The position numbers and the translations under genes are program-made. DNA of 39,859 nucleotides from Actinomycetota bacterium (lineage in GTDB: Bacteria > Actinomycetota > Acidimicrobiia > IMCC26256 > PALSA-555), in the NCBI GenBank assembly GCA_003140175.1, contig PLJD01000121.1, positions 487-40,345 of the forward strand, written 5' to 3'. How positions within the stretch are numbered: position 1 is the first letter of the stretch; every line of letters begins with the position of its first letter. The notes below the pieces were generated by a model. The model saw only the letters and a program-made list of their open reading frames with translations, had not been told where the DNA came from and did no database searches. Positions 31,530 through 39,234 of the stretch are shown piece by piece.

Positions 31530-33253
31530 GCAGCCTGCGAGCCGCGCACCAGGGCTCCTGGTCGGGCACCGGTGTCGTGGCCGTCGCGCCGCGTGACCTT
31601 GCCGCTCACGATAGTGGCGACGTACCCGTCCGCCACCTGGAGCAGCCGTCGGGCGCCGCCGGGTAGGTCGTAGTGCATCTCGGGTCGGTGCAGGACGAGA
31701 TGGTCGAGGTCGATGACGTTGAGGTCGGCCTTCTTGGTCACCTCGACGGTGCCCCGGTCGTGCATCCCGTACAGGGCCGCCGTGTCGCTGGTCATCTTGC
31801 GTACGACCAGCTCGACGGGGAGCCGCTCGCCCCGGGTGCGGTCCCGCACCCAGTGGGTCAACATGTAGGTCTCGATGCTCGCGTCGCAGATCGCGCCGAC
31901 GTGTGCGCCACCGTCGCCGAGTCCGAGCGCGCTCGTGGGGTGCAAGACCATCTCGCGGATCGGGTCCTGGGTGAAGTTCGAGTAGCCCAGCAGCGGGCGC
32001 AGCAGCAGCTCGCGGCCGTCGTTCTCGAGCAGCAGGTCATAGAACAGGTCCCAGGGGTCGCGACCGTCGCGCTCAGCCAGCGCGGCGATGCTCGCCTCGC
32101 GGGGCGGCTCGTAGTCGGGTGGTTCGCCGAGCTGGAAGATGCGGTCGAGACCAAGCTTGACGACCGCCTCGATGCCCTCCTTGCGCTCTGCCCGCTCGGA
32201 GAGGATCGCGGCGCGCACCGCGGGGTCGTGGAGGCGTGCGACCTTCTCGTCGAGCGGCAACGCCTCGAGCGCCAGGTACGTGGGGCGGTCGCGCAGCGGG
32301 TGGAAGGTCTGGAGTCCGAGCAGCAGGCCGAGCGGCCGGCCGGCGACTTGGGGCCGGACCGGGACACCGTCGTCGTAGGCCTCGAGCGCGAGGTCCAGCA
32401 TCCGCTTCCACTGGTCCGGGTCGACGTCGTGCTGGAGGAGCGCGAAGGTCACCGGCCGGTCGATCTCGCCGGCGAGGCGCCGCATCCAGTCCATCTCCCG
32501 GTCGGCGGCGGCGAGGTCTTCGCCCATGACGCCGGCAGGGGCGAGCTCGAAGACACCGGCGCCGGCCTGAGCGAGTGCCCGGCCCATCCCGAACAGCTCC
32601 TCTTCGGCGGCGTAGGTGCCCGGCACCGGCTCGCCGTCGATGGCCCGGTGCGCGATGGTGCGCGACGTCGAGACGCCCAGCGCTCCCGCCTCGATGCCCT
32701 CGCGCACGATCTTGGCCATCGCCGCGACGTCGTCCGGCGTGGCCGGCTCGTTGCGGGCGCCCCGCTCGCCCATGACGTACCCGCGCACGGCGCCGTGCGG
32801 CACCTGGGTCGCCACGTCGAGGGCGAGCTCCTGGGCGTCGAGGAAGTCCAGGAACTCGGGGAAGCTCTCCCAACCCCACCGCAGGCCCTCGGCGAGCGCG
32901 GTGCCGGGAATGTCTTCCACGCCTTCCATCAGGCCGATCAGCCATTCGCGACGGTCGGGGGCGGCGGGAGCGAAGCCGACGCCGCAGTTGCCCATCACCA
33001 CCGTCGTGACGCCATGCCACGACGAGGGCGCCAGGGTCGGGTCCCAGGTGACCTGGCCGTCGTAGTGGGTGTGGATGTCGACCCAGGCGGGGGTGACGAT
33101 GGCCCCGTCGGCGTCGATGACCTGCCTGGCGGGCTCGGTGATGCGCTCGCCCACCGCGACGATCACCCCGTCCTTCACCGCAACGTCGCCGGTGAACCCC
33201 TCGCGACCGGCGCCGTCGAAGATGGACCCGCCGTGAATGATGGTGTCGTGCAT
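31526..33253 (-). CDS. D-aminoacylase-like amidohydrolase family protein
   Basis: This 575-residue metal-dependent amidohydrolase has an N-terminal beta-sandwich strand (TIIHGGSIFDGAGR), the H-x-H metal site in WVDIHTHYDGQVTWDP and the Cys ligand type loop GNCGVGFAP. It also has a late LGDGGAHVG with the catalytic Asp and a closing strand ADLNVIDLDHL. This is the N-acyl-D-amino-acid deacylase group, widespread in actinobacteria. In this setting it may cleave an amide-conjugated substrate, such as an N-acyl amino acid or taurine/glycine conjugate, but that is inference. It heads the leftward group. ATG 33253 has GGAG 8 nt upstream. Confidence 0.9.
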   Translation of the reverse strand: MHDTIIHGGSIFDGAGREGFTGDVAVKDGVIVAVGERITEPARQVIDADGAIVTPAWVDIHTHYDGQVTWDPTLAPSSWHGVTTVVMGNCGVGFAPAAPDRREWLIGLMEGVEDIPGTALAEGLRWGWESFPEFLDFLDAQELALDVATQVPHGAVRGYVMGERGARNEPATPDDVAAMAKIVREGIEAGALGVSTSRTIAHRAIDGEPVPGTYAAEEELFGMGRALAQAGAGVFELAPAGVMGEDLAAADREMDWMRRLAGEIDRPVTFALLQHDVDPDQWKRMLDLALEAYDDGVPVRPQVAGRPLGLLLGLQTFHPLRDRPTYLALEALPLDEKVARLHDPAVRAAILSERAERKEGIEAVVKLGLDRIFQLGEPPDYEPPREASIAALAERDGRDPWDLFYDLLLENDGRELLLRPLLGYSNFTQDPIREMVLHPTSALGLGDGGAHVGAICDASIETYMLTHWVRDRTRGERLPVELVVRKMTSDTAALYGMHDRGTVEVTKKADLNVIDLDHLVLHRPEMHYDLPGGARRLLQVADGYVATIVSGKVTRRDGHDTGARPGALVRGSQAA

Positions 33254-33504
33254 CTAAAATGCTCCGTGGCTGTGCGCCGGCGGAAGAGACCCACAGGCGC
33301 CGCGACGTCAGTCCAGCGAAGCAACCCTGGCAGAGGGGTGGGTCTCCGCTGCCGGCGCAACGGCGCCCAATAGCAGCCCGACAAATGTCCGCTTCGGGTA
33401 GTAGGGCGCCACGACCTTGCCGCAGAGTAGCGGCCGTCGCCGGCGGCCCTCAAGCGCTGAAGATGGCCGAGCTTTATGGGTCCATGCCCTAAGCCGGGTC
33501 TCGC
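33254..33504. other. Gene-free junction between actinobacterial-like and alphaproteobacterial-like DNA
   Basis: These 251 bases have no convincing gene, transposase, tRNA, attL/attR-like repeat or terminator. Left of it every gene is actinobacterial in type; right of it the genes are proteobacterial in type. A short ATGTCCGCTTCGGG segment at about 33385-33398 resembles small repeats I associate with alphaproteobacterial intergenic DNA, which would put the boundary before it. The short open frames here have no recognisable product. Confidence 0.5.
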
Positions 33505-34278
33505 TCAAAACGTCCACTGGATGGCGCCGTAGTAGGAAAAGCGGTTGGTCTGGGCGGCGCCCTGGATGCCCCTGCCGGCGGAGAGCAGCAGGTGGGTGTG
33601 GGCGCTCAGATCATAGACGCCGCCGAGGTTGAAGGCGGTCGTCGCCGGGCCGCCCACGCGATCAGGGGTCTGGTGGAAGACCTCGGCGCCCAGGGCCAGC
33701 GGCCGCGCGATCTGACGCTGAACCACCAGGCCGCTGAACCAGTAGTCGCGATTGCCAGGGCCTGGATTTATCCAATAGCCGCCGCCGCCATAGAGTGTCC
33801 AATCGCCCTGGCTCTTCTGAGCCCAAAGGGGCAGGAATATCCGGGTGTAGCCGGCGCCGAGTCCGCGTTGGGCATCGCCGGTGGGCAGTTCGATGAGGGG
33901 AAAGACGCCGATCTGAGGGGTCCAGCCATCCTTCGCCTCCTGGATGAAGCGGAACTTCATGCCGATCTCGGTGTCGCCATAGCCGAACACGCGTGGCGCG
34001 CCGTCAGGCTGATCGAAAGCCACTGGCGCGATGAGGTGGATCTGGAGATTGGGCGCGGCCCCTTAGTTGACTTCGACCCCCGGCTGAGCGCCGGAGACGT
34101 CGCCTCCCGTCCCCGTGGCCTGGGTGAAGGCGTAGACCTCCCAATGGTGGAGTTCGACGGGCTCGGGATCGTCGGTCAGGAAGGGCGGCCCGGCGCGCGC
34201 CGCGCTTGTCGCCAGGGCGACCGGCAGCGCAGCGGCCAGCAGCGCCGCGCGCCAGCCGCGACGCTTAAGGGCTGACAT
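33505..34278 (-). pseudogene. Outer-membrane-type 'transporter' protein (phenol MetA-like family), interrupted by a TAA
   Basis: The frame starts at ATG 34278 with a signal peptide (RRGWRAALLAAALPVALATSAARA) and then GPPFLTDDPEPVELHHWEVYAF, typical of the proteobacterial 'transporter' (meta-pathway phenol degradation) family. A TAA at 34065-34063 follows GVEVN. The same frame continues with GAAPNLQIHLIAPVAFDQP, then YGDTEIGMKFRF, GGGGYWINPGPGNRD and ends in YYGAIQWTF. Family members usually have Tyr at that place (EVNYG), so a single TAC/TAT to TAA change explains it. The C-terminal aromatic end suits an outer-membrane barrel, which an actinobacterium would not have. Without the stop the product is 257 residues. 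Confidence 0.75.
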
Positions 34279-34648
34279 ACCCCGCCGGGCGATAGTTGAG
34301 TTCGATGGCGACGCCGTTCAGGTCGCGAATGAACAGCTGGCGAACCGGCGTCCCCGGGACATCGAGCGCCTGATAGGTGACGCCATGGGCAGCGAGCTTG
34401 CCGGCGGCGGCGTCGAAGTCGTCGATGGCGAAAGCGAAATGGTCGAGGGCCGCGGTGTTCGACGGGGCGCGGGCCGTCCCCCGCTCGACGAGGTGCACGA
34501 TCGCCCGATCGCCGCAGTAGAGCCAGCTGCCGGGGATGCCGAAGTCAGGCCGGAAACCTTCGGTGAGGCCGAGGACATCGATGAAGAACGCCCGCGTGTC
34601 CGCCAGCTTGTCGGTGCTGATGTTGATGTGATCCAGGCCGTTAATCAT
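34265..34648 (-). CDS. VOC/glyoxalase family protein
   Basis: This 127-residue single VOC module starts at ATG 34648 (AGGGGA 6 nt before it; a TTG at 34654 is less likely). The candidate metal ligands are in GLDHINIST, VHLVE, LDHFAFAID and VAIELNY, the usual His/Glu set of the fold. Such proteins may be dioxygenases, isomerases or lyases. The stop overlaps the start of the outer-membrane-type gene by 14 nt and it follows the Gfo/Idh/MocA gene by 27 nt. Confidence 0.85.
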   Translation of the reverse strand: MINGLDHINISTDKLADTRAFFIDVLGLTEGFRPDFGIPGSWLYCGDRAIVHLVERGTARAPSNTAALDHFAFAIDDFDAAAGKLAAHGVTYQALDVPGTPVRQLFIRDLNGVAIELNYRPAGYVSP

Positions 34649-34675
34649 CGCCAATCCCCTGTCGTCGCCTGTGTT

Positions 34676-35863
34676 CTACGGCGCCGGCGCGTGGGTGGCC
34701 GTCGCGCCCTGCCGCGCGGTGTCATACTGGGCCCACATGGGGGCGCAGTCGACCACCTGGCCCTGGGCCATGGCCTGATCGATGGCCATCACCGTCAGCC
34801 CCGCCTCGAGGGAGTCGAAGGGGGTGACCGGAAACGCCTTGCGGCCCTCCAGCGCGTCCAGAAGGTCGACGGCCATGGCCTGGTCGGCGCCGTTGTGACT
34901 GTCTGCGGTGCGGTTGGCATAGTCGATCCGCTCGGGTTTGCGCCGGTCGAGAGCCGGGCGGATCATCAGCTTGTTGCGCACCAGGTCGGCGATCAGGGTC
35001 CCGTCCGTTCCGGCGATGTACCAGCGCCGCTCCTGCAGGGAGACGTGGCTGTTGGAGTGGAAGGCGACGGTGAGGCCGCCGGCGTATTCGACCAGGGCCG
35101 TCTGGTGGTCGGCGAGGTCCATGTCCGACTGGAAGGCGTCGTTGGCCGCCGACCAGCCGGCGTCGCGCAGGGCGTAGGCGGGCGATCCGTCCTCGTAGGT
35201 CCTGCGAGGCTCGCCGCGCTCGGCGTGGAAGATCCGCCGACCGCCGAAACTGGCGACCCGCGCCGCGCGCGAGCCGGCGAGACGGCCGAAGATATCGAAA
35301 TCGTGGCAGACCTTGTCGAGCATGAACGAGCCGCCCCAGGCCTCGCGGCGACGCCAGTTGCGGGCGAGGTACGCGCCGTGCTCGGGATGCAGATGCTCGG
35401 TGGCGTCCATGGAGATGAGCGCGCCCAGCTCGCCGGCGTCGACCCTGGCGATCACCTCGCGGACGATGGGCATCGAGCGCATCACCAGGCCGATGAACAG
35501 GGCAGGGGCACCCCGCGCGGCGAGCGTCCGGGCCAGGGCGAAGGACTCGTCCATGGTGCGAACGATCGGCTTTTCGGAGAAGATCGGGAAGCCGGCCTCG
35601 AAGGCGGCGTGCAGGTGTTCGAAATGCAGATGATTGGGTGTGCCGATCATCACCAGATCGAAGGGACCGTCCTTGAGCAGCGCGGCCTCGTCGCGGTAGA
35701 CGGCGCCTGGCTCGATGTCGGCGTCGGCCAGGATCGACAGGCCGACGGGCGAGGGATCGGCGTAGCCGGCGACGTCGAGGGGCCAGCCGACTTCCTTCAT
35801 CGCCGCCAGGACGTGGGCGATCCTCTGACCCAAACCGATGACGCCGATGCGGAAGGCGTTCAT
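34676..35863 (-). CDS. Gfo/Idh/MocA family oxidoreductase
   Basis: This 395-residue protein has an N-terminal Rossmann domain (RIGVIGLGQRIAHVLAA, GYADPSP, LVMIGTPNHLHFE), the family's EKP motif in FSEKPIVRT (about residues 95-98) and a C-terminal domain with MLDKVCHDFDIFGRL (likely catalytic His/Asp). It uses NAD(P) to oxidise or reduce a sugar- or cyclitol-like hydroxyl, or may open an ether such as a glycoside. Its ATG overlaps the stop of the OYE gene (ATGA). Confidence 0.9.
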   Translation of the reverse strand: MNAFRIGVIGLGQRIAHVLAAMKEVGWPLDVAGYADPSPVGLSILADADIEPGAVYRDEAALLKDGPFDLVMIGTPNHLHFEHLHAAFEAGFPIFSEKPIVRTMDESFALARTLAARGAPALFIGLVMRSMPIVREVIARVDAGELGALISMDATEHLHPEHGAYLARNWRRREAWGGSFMLDKVCHDFDIFGRLAGSRAARVASFGGRRIFHAERGEPRRTYEDGSPAYALRDAGWSAANDAFQSDMDLADHQTALVEYAGGLTVAFHSNSHVSLQERRWYIAGTDGTLIADLVRNKLMIRPALDRRKPERIDYANRTADSHNGADQAMAVDLLDALEGRKAFPVTPFDSLEAGLTVMAIDQAMAQGQVVDCAPMWAQYDTARQGATATHAPAP

Positions 35864-36957
35864 GCGGCGACCTCCTCAGCCTCCTGGGCGACGAAACCCT
35901 TCCAGCCGTTCATGTAGTCGACGAAGGCGGGGCCTAGACCCTCGCGGCGCAGATAGTCGCGGGTGACGGGCAGGGCGATGGGCTGGAAGTCGGCGTTGGC
36001 CGCGAGCCTTGCTGGATAGTCGTGATGGAGGATGGCGGCGCGGCCGAGGATGGCGAAATCCGCGCCATGATCCAGGGCGCGACGAGCGTTGTCCGGCGCC
36101 ATGATCTTGCCGGCGACGCCCAGGCGCGCCTGGCCGCGCGGCAGCTCGGCGAACCAGTCGATCAGCGGCCTGGCGCTGAAGGCTTCGTCTATCGGCGCCT
36201 TGAAGACGTCCCACAGGGACATGTCGAGGAAGTCGATCTCGCCGAGCGCCATCAGCTCGCCGGCCAGCTCGCGCATCTCGCTCATCACCAGGCCGAAACG
36301 CTCTGGCGACAGGCGCAGGCCGAGCTGGAAGTCGGCGCGGCAGCGCGCGCGCACACCGGCGATGATCTGCCTGACGATGCGGGCGCGCCCCGCTGGCGAG
36401 CCGCCATAGGCGTCTTCGCGACGGTTGGTCAGGGGCGAGAGGAAGGCGCACAGGATGTAGCCGTGGGCGCCGTGCAGTTCGACGCCGTCGAAGCCGGCCT
36501 TCTCGCCGCGTACGGCGGCGGCGACGAAGTCCTCGATCAACTGCTCGACCTCGGCCGTGGTCAGGGCGCGGGCGCCGGTCTCGGCATCGTCGGATGGGCC
36601 GACGGGGGTCTGGCCGATGAGCCCAGCGGGCGACTTGATGCCGGCGTGATGAAGCTGAACCGAGGCGACCGCGCCCTTGGCCTTGATGGCGCCGGCCAGG
36701 CGCGGCAGGCCGGGCAGATGGTCATCGGAAAACACCCCCAACTGGCCGGGGAAGCCCTGGCCCTGGCGCTGGACGTGGGCCGCGCAGGTCATCACCTGGC
36801 CAAAGCCCCCCGCCGCCCGCATCGTCAGCCAGTGGAACTCGTCATCGGAGAGGCGCCCGTCGGCGTGGCTCTGCAGGTTGGTCAGCGGCGCCAGCATGAA
36901 CCGGTTTCGCCACGCCGGGCCACGGCTGAGCGTCATGGGTGAAGACAGATCGACCAT
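35860..36957 (-). CDS. NADH:flavin oxidoreductase, old yellow enzyme family
   Basis: The 365-residue single-domain OYE starts at ATG 36957 (AGAAGG 6 nt before; ATG 36963 is also in frame). It has MLAPLTNLQSHADGRLSDDEFHW, VQLHHAGIKSP, VELHGAHGYILCAFLSPLTNRREDAYGGS (His-x2-His pair for the substrate carbonyl and the YGGS loop) and a C-terminal FAILGRAAILHHDYP for FMN phosphate. The 4Fe-4S extension of 2,4-dienoyl-CoA reductases is absent. It would reduce an activated C=C. It heads the leftward alphaproteobacterial operon and is divergent from the LLM gene. Confidence 0.9.
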   Translation of the reverse strand: MVDLSSPMTLSRGPAWRNRFMLAPLTNLQSHADGRLSDDEFHWLTMRAAGGFGQVMTCAAHVQRQGQGFPGQLGVFSDDHLPGLPRLAGAIKAKGAVASVQLHHAGIKSPAGLIGQTPVGPSDDAETGARALTTAEVEQLIEDFVAAAVRGEKAGFDGVELHGAHGYILCAFLSPLTNRREDAYGGSPAGRARIVRQIIAGVRARCRADFQLGLRLSPERFGLVMSEMRELAGELMALGEIDFLDMSLWDVFKAPIDEAFSARPLIDWFAELPRGQARLGVAGKIMAPDNARRALDHGADFAILGRAAILHHDYPARLAANADFQPIALPVTRDYLRREGLGPAFVDYMNGWKGFVAQEAEEVAA

Positions 36958-37030
36958 CGGCATCCTTCTCGAAAAACCCGCTCCGCGCCCGCCAGCGCCT
37001 TACCCCACGATCGCAGCGGCGTCATTCGCC

Positions 37031-37082
37031 GGCGATCGATTTGACCCCATCGCGCCGATCCCGCATTGCACGGGCGATCGAT
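37031..37082. promoter_or_regulatory. Two direct copies of GGCGATCGAT in the divergent promoter region
   Basis: GGCGATCGAT occurs at 37031-37040 and 37073-37082, 42 bp start to start (about four helical turns). Each is followed within 2-3 nt by a TGAC. They lie between the OYE gene and the LLM gene, so they are candidates for a regulator binding as two dimers on the same DNA face. A TTGACC overlaps the end of the first copy (37041-37046). Confidence 0.4.
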
Positions 37083-37161
37083 CCTGACTTACGGTTCGGC
37101 GCCGACTGAACGCCGATCAGGAACTAAGGGCGTCGAGGGCGGAAGGAAAGGGTAGCCGAAG

Positions 37162-38442
37162 ATGAAGTTCACCTGGTTCAACCTGATGCCGTGGCCCTAT
37201 CTGCCGGACGACTTCCGCGAGAAGAACCATTCGGTGTGGGTCGACATCGACCAGCGCCTGTTCGATCCGGTGAAGAGCAACGCGGTCTACAACACCTACA
37301 TGGACTTGCTGGAATACGCCGACACCCTGGGCTTCGACGGGGTCGGGGTGAACGAGCACCACCAGAACGGTTACGGCATCATGCCATCGCCCAACCTGAT
37401 CGCCGCGGGTCTGGCCAGACGAACCAAGAGCGCGGCCATCGTCGTCCTTGGCAACTCCATCGCGCTTTACAATCCGCCGGTGCGGGTGGCCGAAGAGTTC
37501 GCCATGCTCGACTGCATCTCCGGCGGCCGGCTGGTGGCGGGCTTCCCCGTCGGCACCTCGATGGACACCAACTATTGCTACGGCCAGATCCCGGCCCTGA
37601 CGCGGGAGAAATACGCCGAGGCGCACGAACTGATCATCAAGGCGTGGACGACGCGCGAGCCGTTCGCCTTCAACGGTCGCTACAATAAGCTGCGGCATGT
37701 GAACATCTGGCCGCGGCCGATCCAGCAGCCGCATCCGCCGGTGCATATTCCCGGCGGCGGCTCGGTGGAGACCTATGATTTCTGCATCGACAACACCTAT
37801 TCCTATTCGTATCTGAGCTTCACCGGCTACCTGAGGGCCAAGGCGCTGCTGCAGGGCTATTGGAACCGGGTCGAGGAGCGTGGCGCGCCGGACAAGTCGC
37901 CCTACCGCGCCGGTTTCGCCCAGACCATCTGCGTCGCCGAGACCGACGAGGAGGCCGAACGGCTCTACTGGCCGCACATCCACTATTTCTACAATCGCTG
38001 CCTGCACGTCTATCCAGGCTTCGCCGACGCGCCCGGCTATCGGACCATCAAGACCATCCAGGCCGGCGCCCTTTCGCAATATGCGCCGCCCAAGGGCTTC
38101 GGCGAACTGACCTGGAAAGACCTCACCGAGGGCGGCCACGTCATCGCCGGCTCGCCCGAGACGGTCCGCCAGCGCATGGAGGAACTGATCAAGGGCCTCA
38201 ACGTCGGTAACATCTTCTGCCTGATGCACGTGGGAAACATGCCGGCCGACAAGTGCATGTATTCCTCCAAGCTGTTCGCCGAGAAGGTGATGCCCAAACT
38301 GCGCGGCCTGTTCCCCGAGTGGGAGAGCGACGAGCGCTTCTGGTGCCACCCGATCGCGACGCGCGCGGTTCCAGGCTCCCTGCCGGCGGCGCCGACCACC
38401 GCCCCGGGCGCCGCGCCACGCACGCCCGTTCCCGCCGAGTAA
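37162..38442 (+). CDS. LLM-class flavin-dependent monooxygenase
   Basis: This 426-residue luciferase-like protein has GFDGVGVNEHHQNGYGIMPSP (the EHH flavin/substrate motif), VVLGNSIALYNPPVRVAEEFAMLDCISGGRLVAGFPVG and FCIDNTYSYSYLSF. The C-terminus ends in a Pro/Ala-rich tail of about 25 residues (LPAAPTTAPGAAPRT) after the fold. It belongs to the FMN-dependent monooxygenase group typical of proteobacteria, unlike the F420-type LLM at 27241. With the alpha/beta hydrolase and aldo/keto reductase after it, an oxygenation-hydrolysis-reduction sequence on an unknown compound is plausible. Confidence 0.88.
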   Translation: MKFTWFNLMPWPYLPDDFREKNHSVWVDIDQRLFDPVKSNAVYNTYMDLLEYADTLGFDGVGVNEHHQNGYGIMPSPNLIAAGLARRTKSAAIVVLGNSIALYNPPVRVAEEFAMLDCISGGRLVAGFPVGTSMDTNYCYGQIPALTREKYAEAHELIIKAWTTREPFAFNGRYNKLRHVNIWPRPIQQPHPPVHIPGGGSVETYDFCIDNTYSYSYLSFTGYLRAKALLQGYWNRVEERGAPDKSPYRAGFAQTICVAETDEEAERLYWPHIHYFYNRCLHVYPGFADAPGYRTIKTIQAGALSQYAPPKGFGELTWKDLTEGGHVIAGSPETVRQRMEELIKGLNVGNIFCLMHVGNMPADKCMYSSKLFAEKVMPKLRGLFPEWESDERFWCHPIATRAVPGSLPAAPTTAPGAAPRTPVPAE

Positions 38443-38457
38443 GAGGCCTCAAAAGCG

Positions 38458-39234
38458 ATGCAATCCAAGACGGTGGAAACGCGGCACGCCCCGGTGCGCT
38501 GTCTGGAGGGCGGCTCTGGCGAGGCGCTGGTCTATCTGCATGGCGCGGGCGGGTTGACCGAGAACGATCCGCTGCTGGCGCAGCTAGCGACGAAATTCCA
38601 CGTCCACGCCCCGTTTCTGCCCGGTTACGGCGAGACGGCAGAGTGCGCCACCTTACGCGACATGCTCGATTTCACCCTCCACGGCTGGGACGTAGTCGAG
38701 GCGCTGAATCTCAAGAACCCGATCCTGGTCGGCCACTCCATGGGCGGGATGATCGCCGCCGAAATGGCCGCCGCGGCGCCCAACGATGTCTCGCGCCTGG
38801 CGCTGATCTGCCCGGCGGGCCTGTGGCTGGACGATCATCCGATCCCGGACATGTTCTCCCTCTTGCCCTACGAGCTGCCCAAATACCTGTTTCACGATCC
38901 CGAGGCCGGGGCCAAGCTGATGACCTCGGGCCTCGACATGAGTGACCCGAAGTTCCTGCAGGACTACCTGATCCGCAACGCCCGCCAGATGGGCATGGCG
39001 GGAAAGATCCTGTTTCCCGTCCCCGAACGGGGCCTGGCGGAGCGTCTCTATCGGATCAAGGCCAGGACGGTGATCGTCTGGGGCCAGAGCGATCGGATGA
39101 TTCCACCCGTCTACGGCCCGGCTTTCCAGTCGGCCATCGCCGGGGCAAAGCTGGTCACCATCCCCGAGGCAGGCCACATGGTGATCCTGGAACAGCCCGC
39201 CAAGGTGGCGCAGGCGATCGCCTCGCTGGCCTAG
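38458..39234 (+). CDS. Alpha/beta hydrolase (serine nucleophile)
   Basis: This 258-residue protein has VYLHGAGGLTEND (oxyanion), VGHSMGGM (nucleophile serine near residue 94), VWGQSDRM (acid) and EAGHMVILEQP (histidine), typical of C-C bond hydrolases and esterases of the MhpC/BphD type. A short distance (15 nt) after the LLM gene and immediate stop-to-start contact with the aldo/keto reductase gene indicate one transcript. There is no signal peptide. It could hydrolyse a lactone or ester made by the monooxygenase. Confidence 0.88.
   Translation: MQSKTVETRHAPVRCLEGGSGEALVYLHGAGGLTENDPLLAQLATKFHVHAPFLPGYGETAECATLRDMLDFTLHGWDVVEALNLKNPILVGHSMGGMIAAEMAAAAPNDVSRLALICPAGLWLDDHPIPDMFSLLPYELPKYLFHDPEAGAKLMTSGLDMSDPKFLQDYLIRNARQMGMAGKILFPVPERGLAERLYRIKARTVIVWGQSDRMIPPVYGPAFQSAIAGAKLVTIPEAGHMVILEQPAKVAQAIASLA

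Noticed and set aside
33254-33504. Insertion sequence or integrase attachment site at the junction
   Set aside because: No transposase, terminal inverted repeats, target duplication or tRNA is visible.
33308-33517. A 69-codon minus-strand frame in the junction region
   Set aside because: No ribosome site, no family resemblance I can support, and it spans the suspected join.
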